Positions 44,674 to 55,579 are shown, counted from the stretch's first letter. The stretch: 64,000 bases of DNA from an uncultured Campylobacter sp. (GCF_937980635.1 NZ_CALJPG010000020.1:99751-163750); one strand, 5' to 3'. The notes: generated by a model from the letters alone, not told the origin. Numbers and translations are program-made.

Positions 44674-45312
44674 CTACCTCTCGTCCTGCACCTTCTCGCC
44701 GCCCGCCATGCAGCTTTGGAATATAAATTTATGCTCCTGCGGCAGCGCTTCGTAAATTTTACCCGCAAGCTCGCGGATCTCCCAAAGTGCGACTTTGCTA
44801 GAGCGCAGAGCGAGAAAATTTTGCAGGCTGCGAGCGTTTATACTCCAGCTAAGCTCGCTCTTGTAGCACTCTGGCAGGCAGTATTTGGCGATATCAAGGC
44901 TAATAGGGGTTTGTAAGATTACGCGCAGGTTTTCAAGAGCCGCGATGCTTGCATTATCGACCGCTTCGTTACCCGTAAGCACGATGTATCGCGCGGCGTT
45001 TTCAAAGTCACCCTGCGCGAAGCTGTCCTCGCCGCGCAATTCTTTGAGAGTGTAGCGCGTGGATTTTACGCTAAGGCTTGCTAGGCGGTGGCGCGCCAGC
45101 TCCTGAAGCAGCGCGCGGGAGATGCCGCTGATGTAGAAGTTGTAGTAGAGGTGTTCGAGCGTGCTTGAGTGCTTGAGCTGGTTGCCGACGCGGTCAATGA
45201 GCGCTAGGTCTTTGGCGCCGCCGCAATCGCCGCGCTCAAAGCTCTGCCAGCAGGTGCGTATCGCGTTTGAACAGACCCAAAGCGGAGTGAAATTTAGAAG
45301 TTTGACTTGCAT
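44674..45312 (-). CDS. thyX: FAD-dependent thymidylate synthase ThyX
   Basis: Flavin-dependent thymidylate synthase, 212 residues, making dTMP with methylene-THF and a reduced flavin. The ThyX signature RHRLASLSVKSTRYT is present, along with LKHSSTLEHLYYNFYISG and the C-terminal WSINARSLQNFLALRSS. Campylobacter uses ThyX instead of ThyA. Confidence 0.96.
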   Translation of the reverse strand: MQVKLLNFTPLWVCSNAIRTCWQSFERGDCGGAKDLALIDRVGNQLKHSSTLEHLYYNFYISGISRALLQELARHRLASLSVKSTRYTLKELRGEDSFAQGDFENAARYIVLTGNEAVDNASIAALENLRVILQTPISLDIAKYCLPECYKSELSWSINARSLQNFLALRSSKVALWEIRELAGKIYEALPQEHKFIFQSCMAGGEKVQDER

Positions 45313-45501
45313 GTTTTGCCTTTGGTTTTGAAATTTTTGGATGATTTTAGCGTTTCGGGACTTAAAATTTAGCAGGGCTCGGCATTTGTATTTTAAAATT
45401 TACATTCATCAAATTTACCTTGCACCGAGATACAAGGTAAATAAAATGAACTTAAGTATAAGGCGTAAGAGATATTTTAATATTGAATTAATACTAAAAT
45501 A

Positions 45502-45743
45502 CTATTTTGTTCCCGAGAAAAACTTTTTATCCTCATTAAACTTATAAATTTCTTTAGCATTTTTACAATTCTTATAGGCGTTGCTATTTTCGTTTAATTT
45601 ATCAAAATCGCATTGTTTGAAAACTTTTTCTGCCTCATCGGGATGATTTTGATAGTATTCTAAAGATTTAACCTCAGTATTATCGCAACCAACTAATAAA
45701 GCAGCTAACACCCCCCCCAGAGGAACATTTTAGGATTTTTCAT
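45502..45743 (-). pseudogene. EexN-like lipoprotein gene, OFF through an 8-G tract
   Basis: The ATG at 45743, with an ideal AAGGAG site 6 bases upstream, begins MKNPKMFLWGG and then hits a stop just after a run of eight Gs (45711-45718). With 9 Gs (or 6) the frame continues into VLAALLVGCDNTEV, giving a clean lipoprotein signal with Cys at position 20, then a 60-residue domain SLEYYQNHPDEAEKVFKQCD...NCKNAKEIYKF typical of EexN entry-exclusion lipoproteins. A GTG start inside the G tract could give a shortened product, but without a ribosome site. So the gene is probably phase-variable and read here in the OFF state; an assembly error is possible. Confidence 0.72.
45711..45718 (-). repeat. Poly-G tract (8 G on the coding strand)
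   Basis: Eight consecutive C on the plus strand, in codons 9-11 of the lipoprotein gene. It is the only such tract I found in the window. Campylobacter contingency genes vary by slippage at tracts of this kind. Confidence 0.8.
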
Positions 45744-45912
45744 TTCATTCTCCTTGTTTGAAATTTTACCTAGTATTTTACCATCTGTTTACTTTAAGAA
45801 TTTTGAATTACTGCCATTCTACCTGCGCGGTAAACAAATTTAACGAAGCTTTGATACCGCCCTTAAGCTACATTTCGCTAAGATTGCGGCTAAATTTTAA
45901 AAAAGGTGCAAA

Positions 45913-47262
45913 ATGAATGATAAATTTAGCAAAATCGGCTTCATTCTCGCAGTCGCAGGCAGCGCCGTGGGGCTCGGCAACGCGTGGAAATTCCCCACTC
46001 TCGTGGGTCAAAACGGCGGTAGCGCCTTCATCCTGCTCTATTTTTTGCTGACGTTTTTAGTAAGTTTCGTCCTTTTTATCGGCGAAATTTGTATCGGAAG
46101 GATCGGCGAGAGCGATCCCGTAGACTCCTTCAGGCGTCTGGCGCCTACGCATAAAGAAGCCTGGAGCAAGGCGGGATTTTTTATGATCTCAGGGCTTTTA
46201 ATCTACTCGTTTTACAGCGTCGTGATGGGCTGGATCCTAAAATACACGATCACGTCGGCGTTTTCGCTACCAAGCGATATGGCGCAAAGCGGCGAGATAT
46301 TTTCCGCTCTACTAAAAGATAGCCCGGTCGTCGCAATAGCCTGCTTTAGCGTGATGTCGCTGACGTGCTTTTACATTGTCTCGCGCGGCATCAAAAGCGG
46401 CATCGAGCGGCTAAACGTCTGGATGATGCCTGCGCTTTTCATCCTTTTGGTGCTGATGGTGGTGTATTCGATGAGCTTCGACGGCTTTAGCAAAAGCGCG
46501 AAATTCCTGCTCGTGCCCGATTTTAGCGCGTTAAATTCCAAAAGCGTACTCGAAGCGCTAGGGCTTGCGTTTTTCACGCTATCGCTGGGCGTTACGACAA
46601 TAATGACCTACGCCGCGAGCCTGCCTGAGCGCACCAATATTCTAACTTCGAGCCTAAACATCGTATTTATCAATGTCATGATCGGCATAATGATGGGGCT
46701 CGTGGTTTTTACCTTTATCTTTGAATTTAACGCTGATCCCGCGCAATCGGGCCCTGGGCTTATTTTCGTCTCGCTTGCGATGCTGTTTAGCAAGCTGGGC
46801 GCGATCGGGCACGTGCTGGCGTTCGCGTTTTTTCTTACCTTGATTTTTGCGGCGATCACCTCGGCGATCTCGATGATCGAGCCTTCGGTGTATTATCTCG
46901 TAAAATCGCACAAAATAAGCCGTCTGCGCGCCTGCGCGATCGTCTTTGCGTTTACCTACGTCCTCGGCATCGCGTGCATTTTGGGCTACTACGGCGCTAC
47001 GGCGGATAGCTTTAGCATACTTGGCACGCCGTTTTTCGACGTGCTAGACTACGCGACCTCGAAAATTTTAATGCCGATAGGCGGGCTCGTGATCGTGGTT
47101 TTCGTGGGATTTGTGATGCGAAAAGAAGCCGTACACGCGCTACTGGCGCCGTATATGGGCGAGCTAGGATTTAAAATTTGGTACTTCGTGCTGCTGCGCT
47201 GCGTCTCGCCCGTAGCCATAATTTTGATCGCGCTAAGAGAGCTTGGAATTTTACGCATCTAA
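45913..47262 (+). CDS. NSS family Na+ symporter, copy 1
   Basis: Sodium:neurotransmitter symporter (LeuT/MhsT fold), 449 residues with 11-12 membrane helices. The start KIGFILAVAGSAVGLGNAWKFP is the family's TM1 signature with the Na+-site residues, followed by GQNGGSAFILLYFLLT. Likely imports an amino acid with Na+. The first 40 residues are almost identical to those of the paralogue at 48062. Confidence 0.93.
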   Translation: MNDKFSKIGFILAVAGSAVGLGNAWKFPTLVGQNGGSAFILLYFLLTFLVSFVLFIGEICIGRIGESDPVDSFRRLAPTHKEAWSKAGFFMISGLLIYSFYSVVMGWILKYTITSAFSLPSDMAQSGEIFSALLKDSPVVAIACFSVMSLTCFYIVSRGIKSGIERLNVWMMPALFILLVLMVVYSMSFDGFSKSAKFLLVPDFSALNSKSVLEALGLAFFTLSLGVTTIMTYAASLPERTNILTSSLNIVFINVMIGIMMGLVVFTFIFEFNADPAQSGPGLIFVSLAMLFSKLGAIGHVLAFAFFLTLIFAAITSAISMIEPSVYYLVKSHKISRLRACAIVFAFTYVLGIACILGYYGATADSFSILGTPFFDVLDYATSKILMPIGGLVIVVFVGFVMRKEAVHALLAPYMGELGFKIWYFVLLRCVSPVAIILIALRELGILRI

Positions 47263-48061
47263 GCGCGATTTGAAATTTTGCGGATTAGGCGCGAGTTAAA
47301 TTTAAAATTTTACTGCGACGCGAGGGTTTGAAATTTTAAAATTTCATGCAAAACGGCGCGGCTGCGATCGCGCCTATCTGCGTAAGCAAACGGAACGTCG
47401 CGGTTTTAAATTTAAAATTCTACGCAGGAACTGTGCGCCAAATTTCACGACAAGCCGTGCGGCAACGCGCTTGGAATTTTAAAATTTGTCGCCGAAGCGG
47501 CGCGCGAGCCCGCGATCCGTCTAATAGACGGCCGATCCGTTGGAACAGCGCAGGGATCGCGCATTGCGGCTTGAAATTTTAAAATTTTACGCTCTGACGG
47601 CTCGGAGCGATAGGCAAAATTCCATAGCGAGCCTCACGGCGATCCGTGAGCGGCCATGGCGGCTGTCAAAAATCGCGCTTGGAATTTTACGTCCAGATAG
47701 GAGCGTGCGGCGACCGCAATCAGCCTTTGGCGCGACCACGCTAACCCGCGCGGCAACCTGCGCAAGACCGCGGCAAAAACGCCATAGCGCAGCCGCGTCT
47801 GATCACGCTGCGGAATTTTAAAATTCTAAACCTAGGCGGTCGGTGCGCAGATGCCGCGATAGTTTATGACGCGATCTATGCAATCTGCCGCAAAAACGGT
47901 ACGCAAAATTTTGCAGTGGGTCGCGCGGCATCGCGCTTTGAATTTTAAAATTTAACGCCGAAGCGGTCCAAAAATAGCGCGCCAAATTTCATAGCGAGTT
48001 TGCGTATATAGTTTGGAATTTTAAAATTCCGTAGCTTTAAAATTTAAAAATCGGAGCGAAA
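47263..48061. repeat. Degenerate palindromic repeat region between the NSS genes
   Basis: About 800 bases with no gene. At least eight copies of a palindrome around GGAATTTTAAAATT occur near 47327, 47402, 47471, 47571, 47680 (half), 47811, 47938 and 48012, spaced 70-130 bases apart. GC-rich spacers lie between them and several copies begin CGC-x-TTGGAATTTT. Two spacers share GCCGAAGCGG, and three share a CCAAATTTCA- or AAAATTCCATAGCGAG-like element. This looks like a decayed array of a roughly 100-base unit. Confidence 0.7.
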
Positions 48062-49405
48062 ATGAACGATAAATTTAGCAAAATCGGCTTCATACTTGCC
48101 GTCGCAGGCGGCGCGGTGGGGCTTGGCAACGCATGGAAATTCCCCACCCTCGTGGGTCAAAACGGCGGCAGCGCCTTCGTGCTTTTGTACCTCGCGCTCA
48201 CGCTGGGCGTGGGCTTTAGCATATTTTTAGCCGAGATGGCGCTGGGCAGGCTGAGCGGGCGGGATCTGCCGAGCGCGTACGAGACGCTGGCGCCGCGCGG
48301 CGGACGCAAATGGCGCGCCGGAGGCGTTTTCATCGCGGGCGGCATGCTGGTGCTGTCCTTTTACCTCGTGATCCTCGGCTGGGTGATCCGCTATATCTTT
48401 TTGGGCTTTTCTCCGCTGCCCGCAACCGCCGAGGAAGCGGGCGCCGTCTTTGACGATCTCATCTCGCATTCGCTAGCCACGAGCCTAGGCTTTTACGCAC
48501 TTGCGCTCGTGCTGACGCTATCCGTCGTCGCGCGCGGCATCAAAAGCGGTATCGAGCGGTTAAACGTCGTGATGATGCCGCTTCTCTTCGTGCTGCTGCT
48601 TGCGATGCTCGCGTATGCGTGCACGATGCAGGGATTCGGCGCGGCGGCGAAATTTCTTTTCTACCCAGACTTCGGCAAAATCACCGTTAACTCCGTCCTC
48701 TCCGCGCTCGGACTCGCGCTCTTTACCCTGTGCGTGGGCGTCGGCTGTATCGCGGCATACGCGGCATCGCTTAGCGAGGGGGTGCGGCTGGTGCGAAGCT
48801 CGGTAAACATCGTATTTATCAACATCGCGATTGGGCTAATGATGGGGCTCATCGTCTTTACTTTCATCTTCGAATTTCGCGCCGATCCCGCGCAGGGTGC
48901 AGGGCTTGTGTTCGTCTCGCTCACTACGATGTTTGCAAAAATGGGGCTAGCGGGGCAGGTGCTTGAAATCGCGTTTTTCGTCTCGCTCTTTTTCGCGGGG
49001 ATCACGAGCGCGGTTTCGATGATTGAGCCTTTCGTCTTCTATCTCATCGGCAGATTTAAAATTTCGCGCTTGCGCGCAGTCTGCATCTCGGGGTGCGTCA
49101 TAGCGGTGCTCGGAGCGTGCTCGCTGCTATCGATGCACGCGGATTATGCGAGCAAATTTAAGCTTTTCGGCGCGAGCTTTTTTAACTGCTTGGACTTCGT
49201 AAGCTCAAACATCATGCTGCCCCTCGGCGCGCTAACCTCGGCGATCTTTGTAGGCTTTGTGATGGATGCGCAGCGCCTGCGCGGGCTATTTGGCGCCGAC
49301 ATGGGCGAGCTTGGATTTAAAATTTGGTACTTTTCGCTGCGCTTCGTAGCGCCCGTCGCGATTGTGATCATAATGGCAAATCTGCTGTTTTTCAGCGGGA
49401 AGTAG
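48062..49405 (+). CDS. NSS family Na+ symporter, copy 2
   Basis: Paralogue of the preceding symporter, 447 residues, 11-12 helices, with the same TM1 signature KIGFILAVAGGAVGLGNAWKFP and a matching middle (VARGIKSGIERLNVVMMPLL). The remainder is clearly diverged (for example LSGRDLPSAYETLAPRGGRK), so substrates may differ. A hairpin follows 10 bases after the stop. Confidence 0.93.
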   Translation: MNDKFSKIGFILAVAGGAVGLGNAWKFPTLVGQNGGSAFVLLYLALTLGVGFSIFLAEMALGRLSGRDLPSAYETLAPRGGRKWRAGGVFIAGGMLVLSFYLVILGWVIRYIFLGFSPLPATAEEAGAVFDDLISHSLATSLGFYALALVLTLSVVARGIKSGIERLNVVMMPLLFVLLLAMLAYACTMQGFGAAAKFLFYPDFGKITVNSVLSALGLALFTLCVGVGCIAAYAASLSEGVRLVRSSVNIVFINIAIGLMMGLIVFTFIFEFRADPAQGAGLVFVSLTTMFAKMGLAGQVLEIAFFVSLFFAGITSAVSMIEPFVFYLIGRFKISRLRAVCISGCVIAVLGACSLLSMHADYASKFKLFGASFFNCLDFVSSNIMLPLGALTSAIFVGFVMDAQRLRGLFGADMGELGFKIWYFSLRFVAPVAIVIIMANLLFFSGK

Positions 49406-49415
49406 AAAGCGATTC

Positions 49416-49450
49416 GGTTAAATTTAAAGCGGCACGGTTTAAATTCAACC
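49416..49450 (+). terminator. Hairpin after NSS copy 2
   Basis: Thirteen-base stem GGTTAAATTTAAA (49416-49428) against TTTAAATTCAACC (49438-49450), one mismatch, 9-base loop. No T run but CCTCTTT follows. Confidence 0.55.
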
Positions 49451-49536
49451 CCTCTTTGGGCGAGCTAAATTTAAACGTTAACATCGCAGCCCGTTAGGCT
49501 CGTATTTTAACTAGCGTTTTGCTAAAGGAGTAAATT

Positions 49537-50392
49537 TTGAAAGCTCTTAAATTTCTAGCCAAAGCCCTAATCGCCGTGCTCGGCGTTTGTGTGATCGTCG
49601 GTGCGCTTAATTACAGCGGGTTTAGCTTTCATTATATAAAATGGCTTGATAAAGATGAACTTTTAGACAATTTTATCCAAGATCAATTTAATGATTATAT
49701 CTACGACTGCTATTTATCAAAATTTTAGCAAAATAGACGATTGCAAAAAAGATATTTTCTATGAACTTGATTCAAATCTTACCGAAATAGACATATTAAA
49801 TAAGATCGAAAAAATTTTACAGAATGATAATAATCAAACAAAGATTAATATAGAAGAAGAAATTAGAAAAAATTTTACTTTAAACGATATAAGCAAAAAT
49901 ATCATAAGCAATAAGAAAATCGCTTGGACTTTGAAAGATGATAATGAACGATACAAACGAGACAATGAGTGGAATAGATACTATTTTTGGAATACATACT
50001 TTAAAATAAATTTTCCTAAAGACAAAAATATTCTAGTCCATTATGACTGGTATAATATATTTTATATTAAAAACTTATATAAAATATCAGAATGTAAAAA
50101 TAAACCTAAACTATACGATAGACTTAACGGAATATCCAAATATTGTACCTACACTAAAATAATTCAATTCCCAATTTATGAATATAAAATTCAAAGCGAT
50201 GATTTTATTAATACAAAATGTAAAATAGAAGCATATTTGCAAAATCAACATAGCCCAAATTTCAATAGTTGCGGTAACGAATTTTATGGAGTAGAAATCC
50301 TAATTTCGGAAAATAACATAGACAATAACGAGCATGTTGATGAAGGTGGGTATATTGAAATTCTAAAAGATGCTATTGATAAAAGAAGATAA
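49537..50392 (+). pseudogene. Membrane-anchored hypothetical gene with a single-base frameshift
   Basis: A TTG start at 49537 with a strong AAAGGAG site begins a 63-codon frame: a signal-anchor helix (AKALIAVLGVCVIVGAL) then FIQDQFNDYIYDCYLSKF and a stop at 49728. A second frame continues at once with SKIDDCKKDIFYELDSNL to 50392. Removing one T from AAAATTTTAGC near 49720-49725 joins them into one protein of about 284 residues. From 49640 onward the DNA is far more AT-rich than its surroundings, with Asn/Ile/Lys-rich protein, a sign of foreign origin. No family recognised. Confidence 0.65.
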
Positions 50393-50847
50393 TAGAGTGA
50401 AAACTGGGAAAAATAGAAAATAAAATACAGAAAAAATTGAATTAATAAGCTACGGCAAAAAGGAAAAATTGCGATAAAAATAGAAATTAAGATTTAGATA
50501 ATTAAGCTTTGTCAGTATTGTATTAAATTTGAAGCAACGATATCAAGCGCCATAGCTCCGTGCGTAGCAAAACATAAAATTCCTCGTAAAATTTTACGCT
50601 TGACATCTTACGAATAGATTTTACCGAAGTAAAATTTTATCGGACGGCGCCGCACCTCGTGCTTTGAGCGCAAAACGTTTAGCAAATATCGCGATAAATT
50701 TAAACTTATAATAGTGGAGTTTGAAAAAAAGACGCGCCGCTTGGAAAAAGCGCATACAAAGCTACGTGGCGGTATTTGCGGCAAGCGGCGCAAGCCATGC
50801 CGCTAAATTTGAAGCGAAATTTTAAATAAGACTAAATTTAATAAAAT
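50393..50847. other. Non-coding stretch before rho
   Basis: About 455 bases with AT-rich left half and mixed right half. A minus-strand frame of 61 codons at 50608-50793 has protein-unlike composition and no ribosome site. Nothing else found. Confidence 0.5.
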
Positions 50848-52194
<1,347 letters not shown>

Positions 52195-52255
52195 TTGTCC
52201 TCTTAGAGTGTGAAGTTATTAAATTTGGTTTTAAAAAAGTTGCGAAATTTAAAAT

Positions 52256-53194
52256 TTAGTTTTCTTTATAAGCACCGAACCTTAAAATTTTTTGTTGCCT
52301 TCTGCTGATGAGCTCGTCTATGCTAAGATCGTCTAGCTTGTGCAGCTCGGTTAAAACGTAGTTTCCCAGCGCTTTTATCGCGCCGTCTTTATCTCTGTGG
52401 GCGCCCGTTTTAGGCTCTTTAATCACGTCATCGATCAAGCCCAGCTCTTTTAGCTCCTCGGCGGTGATCTTTAGCGCCTTCGTAGCGGCCTCGCTCTTGC
52501 TTGGATCGTTCCACAAAATCGCGGCACAGCCCTCAGGAGAGATAACTGAAAAAATTGAGTTTTGAAGCATCGCCAGCCGATCGGCCACGCCGATAGCCAA
52601 AGCTCCGCCGCTACCGCCCTCGCCTATAACTACGGCGATCGTAGGGGTTTTAATATCGCTAAGCTCATATAGATTTCGCGCGATAGCCTCGCTCTGACCG
52701 CGTTCCTCGGCACCAAGTCCTGGATATGCGCCCGGAGTGTCAATCAAAAACAAAATAGGAAGGTTAAATTTCTCAGCAAGTTTTGCTACGCGCAGTGCCT
52801 TGCGATAGCCCTCCGGATGGGGCATGCCGAAATTTCGCTTCAGCTTGTTTTTGGTACCGCGACCCTTCTGCTCGGCAATCACGGCAATTTTACGGTTACC
52901 CATAATGCCCAGATAACACACGATCGAAGGATCGTCTCTAAAGGCGCGGTCACCGTGAAGCTCCCTGGCGTCTTGCAAAAGCGCACGAATATAATCGATC
53001 GCGTAAGGGCGATCCGGATGACGCGCAAGCTGAAGTCTTTGGTATTCGTTTAAATTTTTATAAACTTTGGAAATTTCTTTTTCGAGGTTCTTATTTAAAA
53101 TTTCGACCGCGTCCTCATCGCCGCGAATTTTTGCAGCGGTGATGTCCTCATCGATCTGCTTTATAGACTTTTCGAAGTCCAGATAGCTAGCCAT
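52256..53194 (-). CDS. accA: Acetyl-CoA carboxylase carboxyltransferase alpha
   Basis: AccA subunit, 312 residues, pairing with AccD (not in this window) to transfer CO2 from biotin to acetyl-CoA. The family segments ARHPDRPYAIDYIRALL, FLIDTPGAYPGLGAEERGQ and VIGEGGSGGALAIGVADRL are present. Its start overlaps the fabF stop by one base. Part of a fabG-acpP-fabF-accA unit. Confidence 0.97.
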   Translation of the reverse strand: MASYLDFEKSIKQIDEDITAAKIRGDEDAVEILNKNLEKEISKVYKNLNEYQRLQLARHPDRPYAIDYIRALLQDARELHGDRAFRDDPSIVCYLGIMGNRKIAVIAEQKGRGTKNKLKRNFGMPHPEGYRKALRVAKLAEKFNLPILFLIDTPGAYPGLGAEERGQSEAIARNLYELSDIKTPTIAVVIGEGGSGGALAIGVADRLAMLQNSIFSVISPEGCAAILWNDPSKSEAATKALKITAEELKELGLIDDVIKEPKTGAHRDKDGAIKALGNYVLTELHKLDDLSIDELISRRQQKILRFGAYKEN

Positions 53195-54411
53195 TAATCT
53201 ACTCTTTTGAAAATAAGCGATGCGTTCGTGCCGCCGAATCCAAAATTATTGCTCATGACGCAATCGAGTTTGGCTTTTCTAGCGACGTTTGGCACATAGT
53301 CCAAATCGCAATCTGGATCTTTTGAAATTTGATTTATCGTAGGCGGTATGATGCCGTTTTGCATCGCCAAAAGGCTGATCGCAGCCTCTACCGCTCCTGC
53401 AGCGCCTAGGCAATGTCCTAGCTGACCCTTAGTGGAGCTGACTGCAGGCACTTTGCCCTCACCGAAAAGCTCTTTTAACGCTGCGGTTTCGTTTTTATCG
53501 TTTATCGCAGTGGACGTTCCGTGGGCGTTGATATAATCAATCTTCGGGCGTCCTGCCATCTCGTAGGCCTTTTTCATAGCGCGAATCGGACCGTCTAGGC
53601 TAGGTGAAGTGATATGATAAGCATCGCCGCTAGCGCCGAATCCTACGAGCTCGCCGTAAATTTTAGCGCCGCGCGCTCTTGCGTCCTGCAGCTCTTCTAA
53701 AACTAAAGCCGCCGCGCCTTCGCCCATAACAAAGCCGTTTCGCTCCGCATCAAACGGACGTGAAGCGTGCGCAGGATCGTCATTTCTAGCACAAAGCGCC
53801 TTCATCGCAGCAAATCCACCGATACCTACGGGACAAACCGCAGCCTCGGCTCCCACTGCGAGCATCTTTTTCGCTTCACCGATCATGATAACTCTCGCAG
53901 CGTCTATAATCGCATGCGCAGAAGCCGCACAAGCCGTAACGCTGGATAAATTCGGACCTTTTAATTTATAATATATCGAAACAAAGCCGCCGAGCATATT
54001 TACTAATGCAGAAGGGATAAAAAACGGAGAAATTCGCCTAGGACCGCGCTGCAAGCAGGTATTGGCGTTTATTTCGATATTCGGCAAACCGCCTATACCG
54101 CTAGCGGAGCTAACGCCGAATTCGTCGCTATCAAAGCTACTAAATTTAGCGTCATCCATAGCTTCGCCCGCAGCTTTAAGCCCCAGTTGGATAAATCTAT
54201 CCATCTTTTTTATCTCTTTTCCATCCTCGATTATGCTAGAAGGATCGAAACCTTTTACTTCAGCTGCAATTTGAACCGGGAATTCGCTAGCGTCAAAGAG
54301 CGAAATTTTATCAACCCCGGTTTTTCCGTTACAGATATTTTCAAAACTGCTCTGTTTGTCAAGCCCGAGAGAGGTTATCATCCCGATGCCCGTTACTACG
54401 ACTCGTTTCAA
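53194..54411 (-). CDS. fabF: 3-oxoacyl-ACP synthase II FabF
   Basis: Beta-ketoacyl-ACP synthase, 405 residues, for chain elongation. The catalytic Cys is in VTACAASAHAI, the two His are in NAHGTSTAINDK and GQLGHCLGAAGAVEA, and NNFGFGGTNASLI is near the C-terminus. It lies 18 bases after the acpP stop. Confidence 0.97.
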   Translation of the reverse strand: MKRVVVTGIGMITSLGLDKQSSFENICNGKTGVDKISLFDASEFPVQIAAEVKGFDPSSIIEDGKEIKKMDRFIQLGLKAAGEAMDDAKFSSFDSDEFGVSSASGIGGLPNIEINANTCLQRGPRRISPFFIPSALVNMLGGFVSIYYKLKGPNLSSVTACAASAHAIIDAARVIMIGEAKKMLAVGAEAAVCPVGIGGFAAMKALCARNDDPAHASRPFDAERNGFVMGEGAAALVLEELQDARARGAKIYGELVGFGASGDAYHITSPSLDGPIRAMKKAYEMAGRPKIDYINAHGTSTAINDKNETAALKELFGEGKVPAVSSTKGQLGHCLGAAGAVEAAISLLAMQNGIIPPTINQISKDPDCDLDYVPNVARKAKLDCVMSNNFGFGGTNASLIFKRVD

Positions 54412-54429
54412 AACCGCTTCCTTAAAATT

Positions 54430-54666
54430 TTATTTTTTAGGCAAATTTTCTATATAATCTACTACGTCTTTAATGCTTACTAATTTTTCGGACTCGCTAT
54501 CAGGGATCTCGATACCGAATTTCTCCTCTAAAGCCATTACTAGCTCAACTACGTCAAGAGAGTCCGCGCCCAAATCCTCGATAATTTTAGAGTCAAGTTT
54601 AACCTGATCCGGGCTAACGCTGAGTTGTTCTACAACTACGTCTCTTACATCTTCAAATACTGCCAT
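54430..54666 (-). CDS. acpP: Acyl carrier protein
   Basis: ACP of 78 residues, acidic, with the phosphopantetheine Ser in GADSLDVVELVMALEE. Ribosome site AAAGGAG before ATG. A candidate -10 (TATAAA) lies in the 68-base gap after fabG, so acpP may have an extra promoter. Confidence 0.97.
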   Translation of the reverse strand: MAVFEDVRDVVVEQLSVSPDQVKLDSKIIEDLGADSLDVVELVMALEEKFGIEIPDSESEKLVSIKDVVDYIENLPKK

Positions 54667-54734
54667 TTTAGCACTCCTTTAAAAAAATACCGCGTAATTT
54701 TATAATATTTAACCTTAAATTCCGCTATTTAACG

Positions 54735-55478
54735 CTACATATAGAGCCCGCCGTTGATTTTAAGCGACTCTCCAGTAATGTAGCCCGCGCCGTCGCTAAG
54801 CAAAAACGCAACTCCTTCGGCGACGTCGCTCGTGCTTCCGAGGCGCTTAAGCGGGATGCTCGCTTCGTAGCTTGCTTTTACGTCGTCGCTTAGCGCGTCC
54901 GTCATATCCGTAGCGATGAAGCCCGGAGTTATGCAATTAAAGCGGATGCCGCGCGCGGCGCCCTCTTTTGCGAAACTCTTGCTCATCGCGATCATTCCGC
55001 CCTTGCTCGCGCTGTAATTGACCTGCCCTGCGTTGCCCATTTCGCCTACGATCGAGGCGATATTTACGACCGCGCCGAAGCGCTTTTTGCTCATTAGCTT
55101 TAGAGCTTCGCGGCAGCCGATGAAAGCGCTGCTTAAATTTGCTTCGATCACGCCCATGAAGTCTTCCAGCTTCATCCTAAGCGCGAGTTTGTCGTTCGTG
55201 ACGCCCGCATTATTTACGAGATAGCTTAGCTCGCTGTCGCTTTGTGCGATCAGGGCAATCGCCTCGCTAAATTCCGCCTCGTTCGTCGCGTCAAATTTTA
55301 TCACCGCACCCTCTCCGCCGTTTGCGCGGATCTCCTCTAGCAGCGCGTCGGCTATCTCGGGCTTTGAGCGATAATTGATCCACACCTTAAGTCCGTAGCC
55401 CGCCAAAGTCCTTGCGATCTGTGCGCCGATACCGCGGCTCGCGCCCGTGATTAAAACGTTTTTCCCGCTAAATTTCAT
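54735..55478 (-). CDS. fabG: 3-oxoacyl-ACP reductase FabG
   Basis: NADPH-dependent SDR, 247 residues. It has the cofactor motif ITGASRGIGAQIA, NNAGVTNDKLALRM, the catalytic Ser in NIASIVGEMGNAG and YxxxK in NYSASKGGMIAMSKS, then the PGFIATDMT loop. First gene of the fatty-acid unit. Confidence 0.96.
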   Translation of the reverse strand: MKFSGKNVLITGASRGIGAQIARTLAGYGLKVWINYRSKPEIADALLEEIRANGGEGAVIKFDATNEAEFSEAIALIAQSDSELSYLVNNAGVTNDKLALRMKLEDFMGVIEANLSSAFIGCREALKLMSKKRFGAVVNIASIVGEMGNAGQVNYSASKGGMIAMSKSFAKEGAARGIRFNCITPGFIATDMTDALSDDVKASYEASIPLKRLGSTSDVAEGVAFLLSDGAGYITGESLKINGGLYM

Positions 55479-55579
55479 ACTTGTCCTTTTGTTAAAATTT
55501 TAATCTCTAGCGTAAATTTATCCAAATTTACCTAAATTTTAGCAGTTTAAATCTACTCGCGACCCACGCCGTTGAAATT

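Noticed and set aside
47263..48061. CRISPR array
   Set aside because: The repeats are short and degenerate and the spacing is irregular (70-130 bases); no cas genes are near.
50608..50793. A 61-codon minus-strand frame upstream of rho
   Set aside because: Basic, protein-unlike sequence without a ribosome site.
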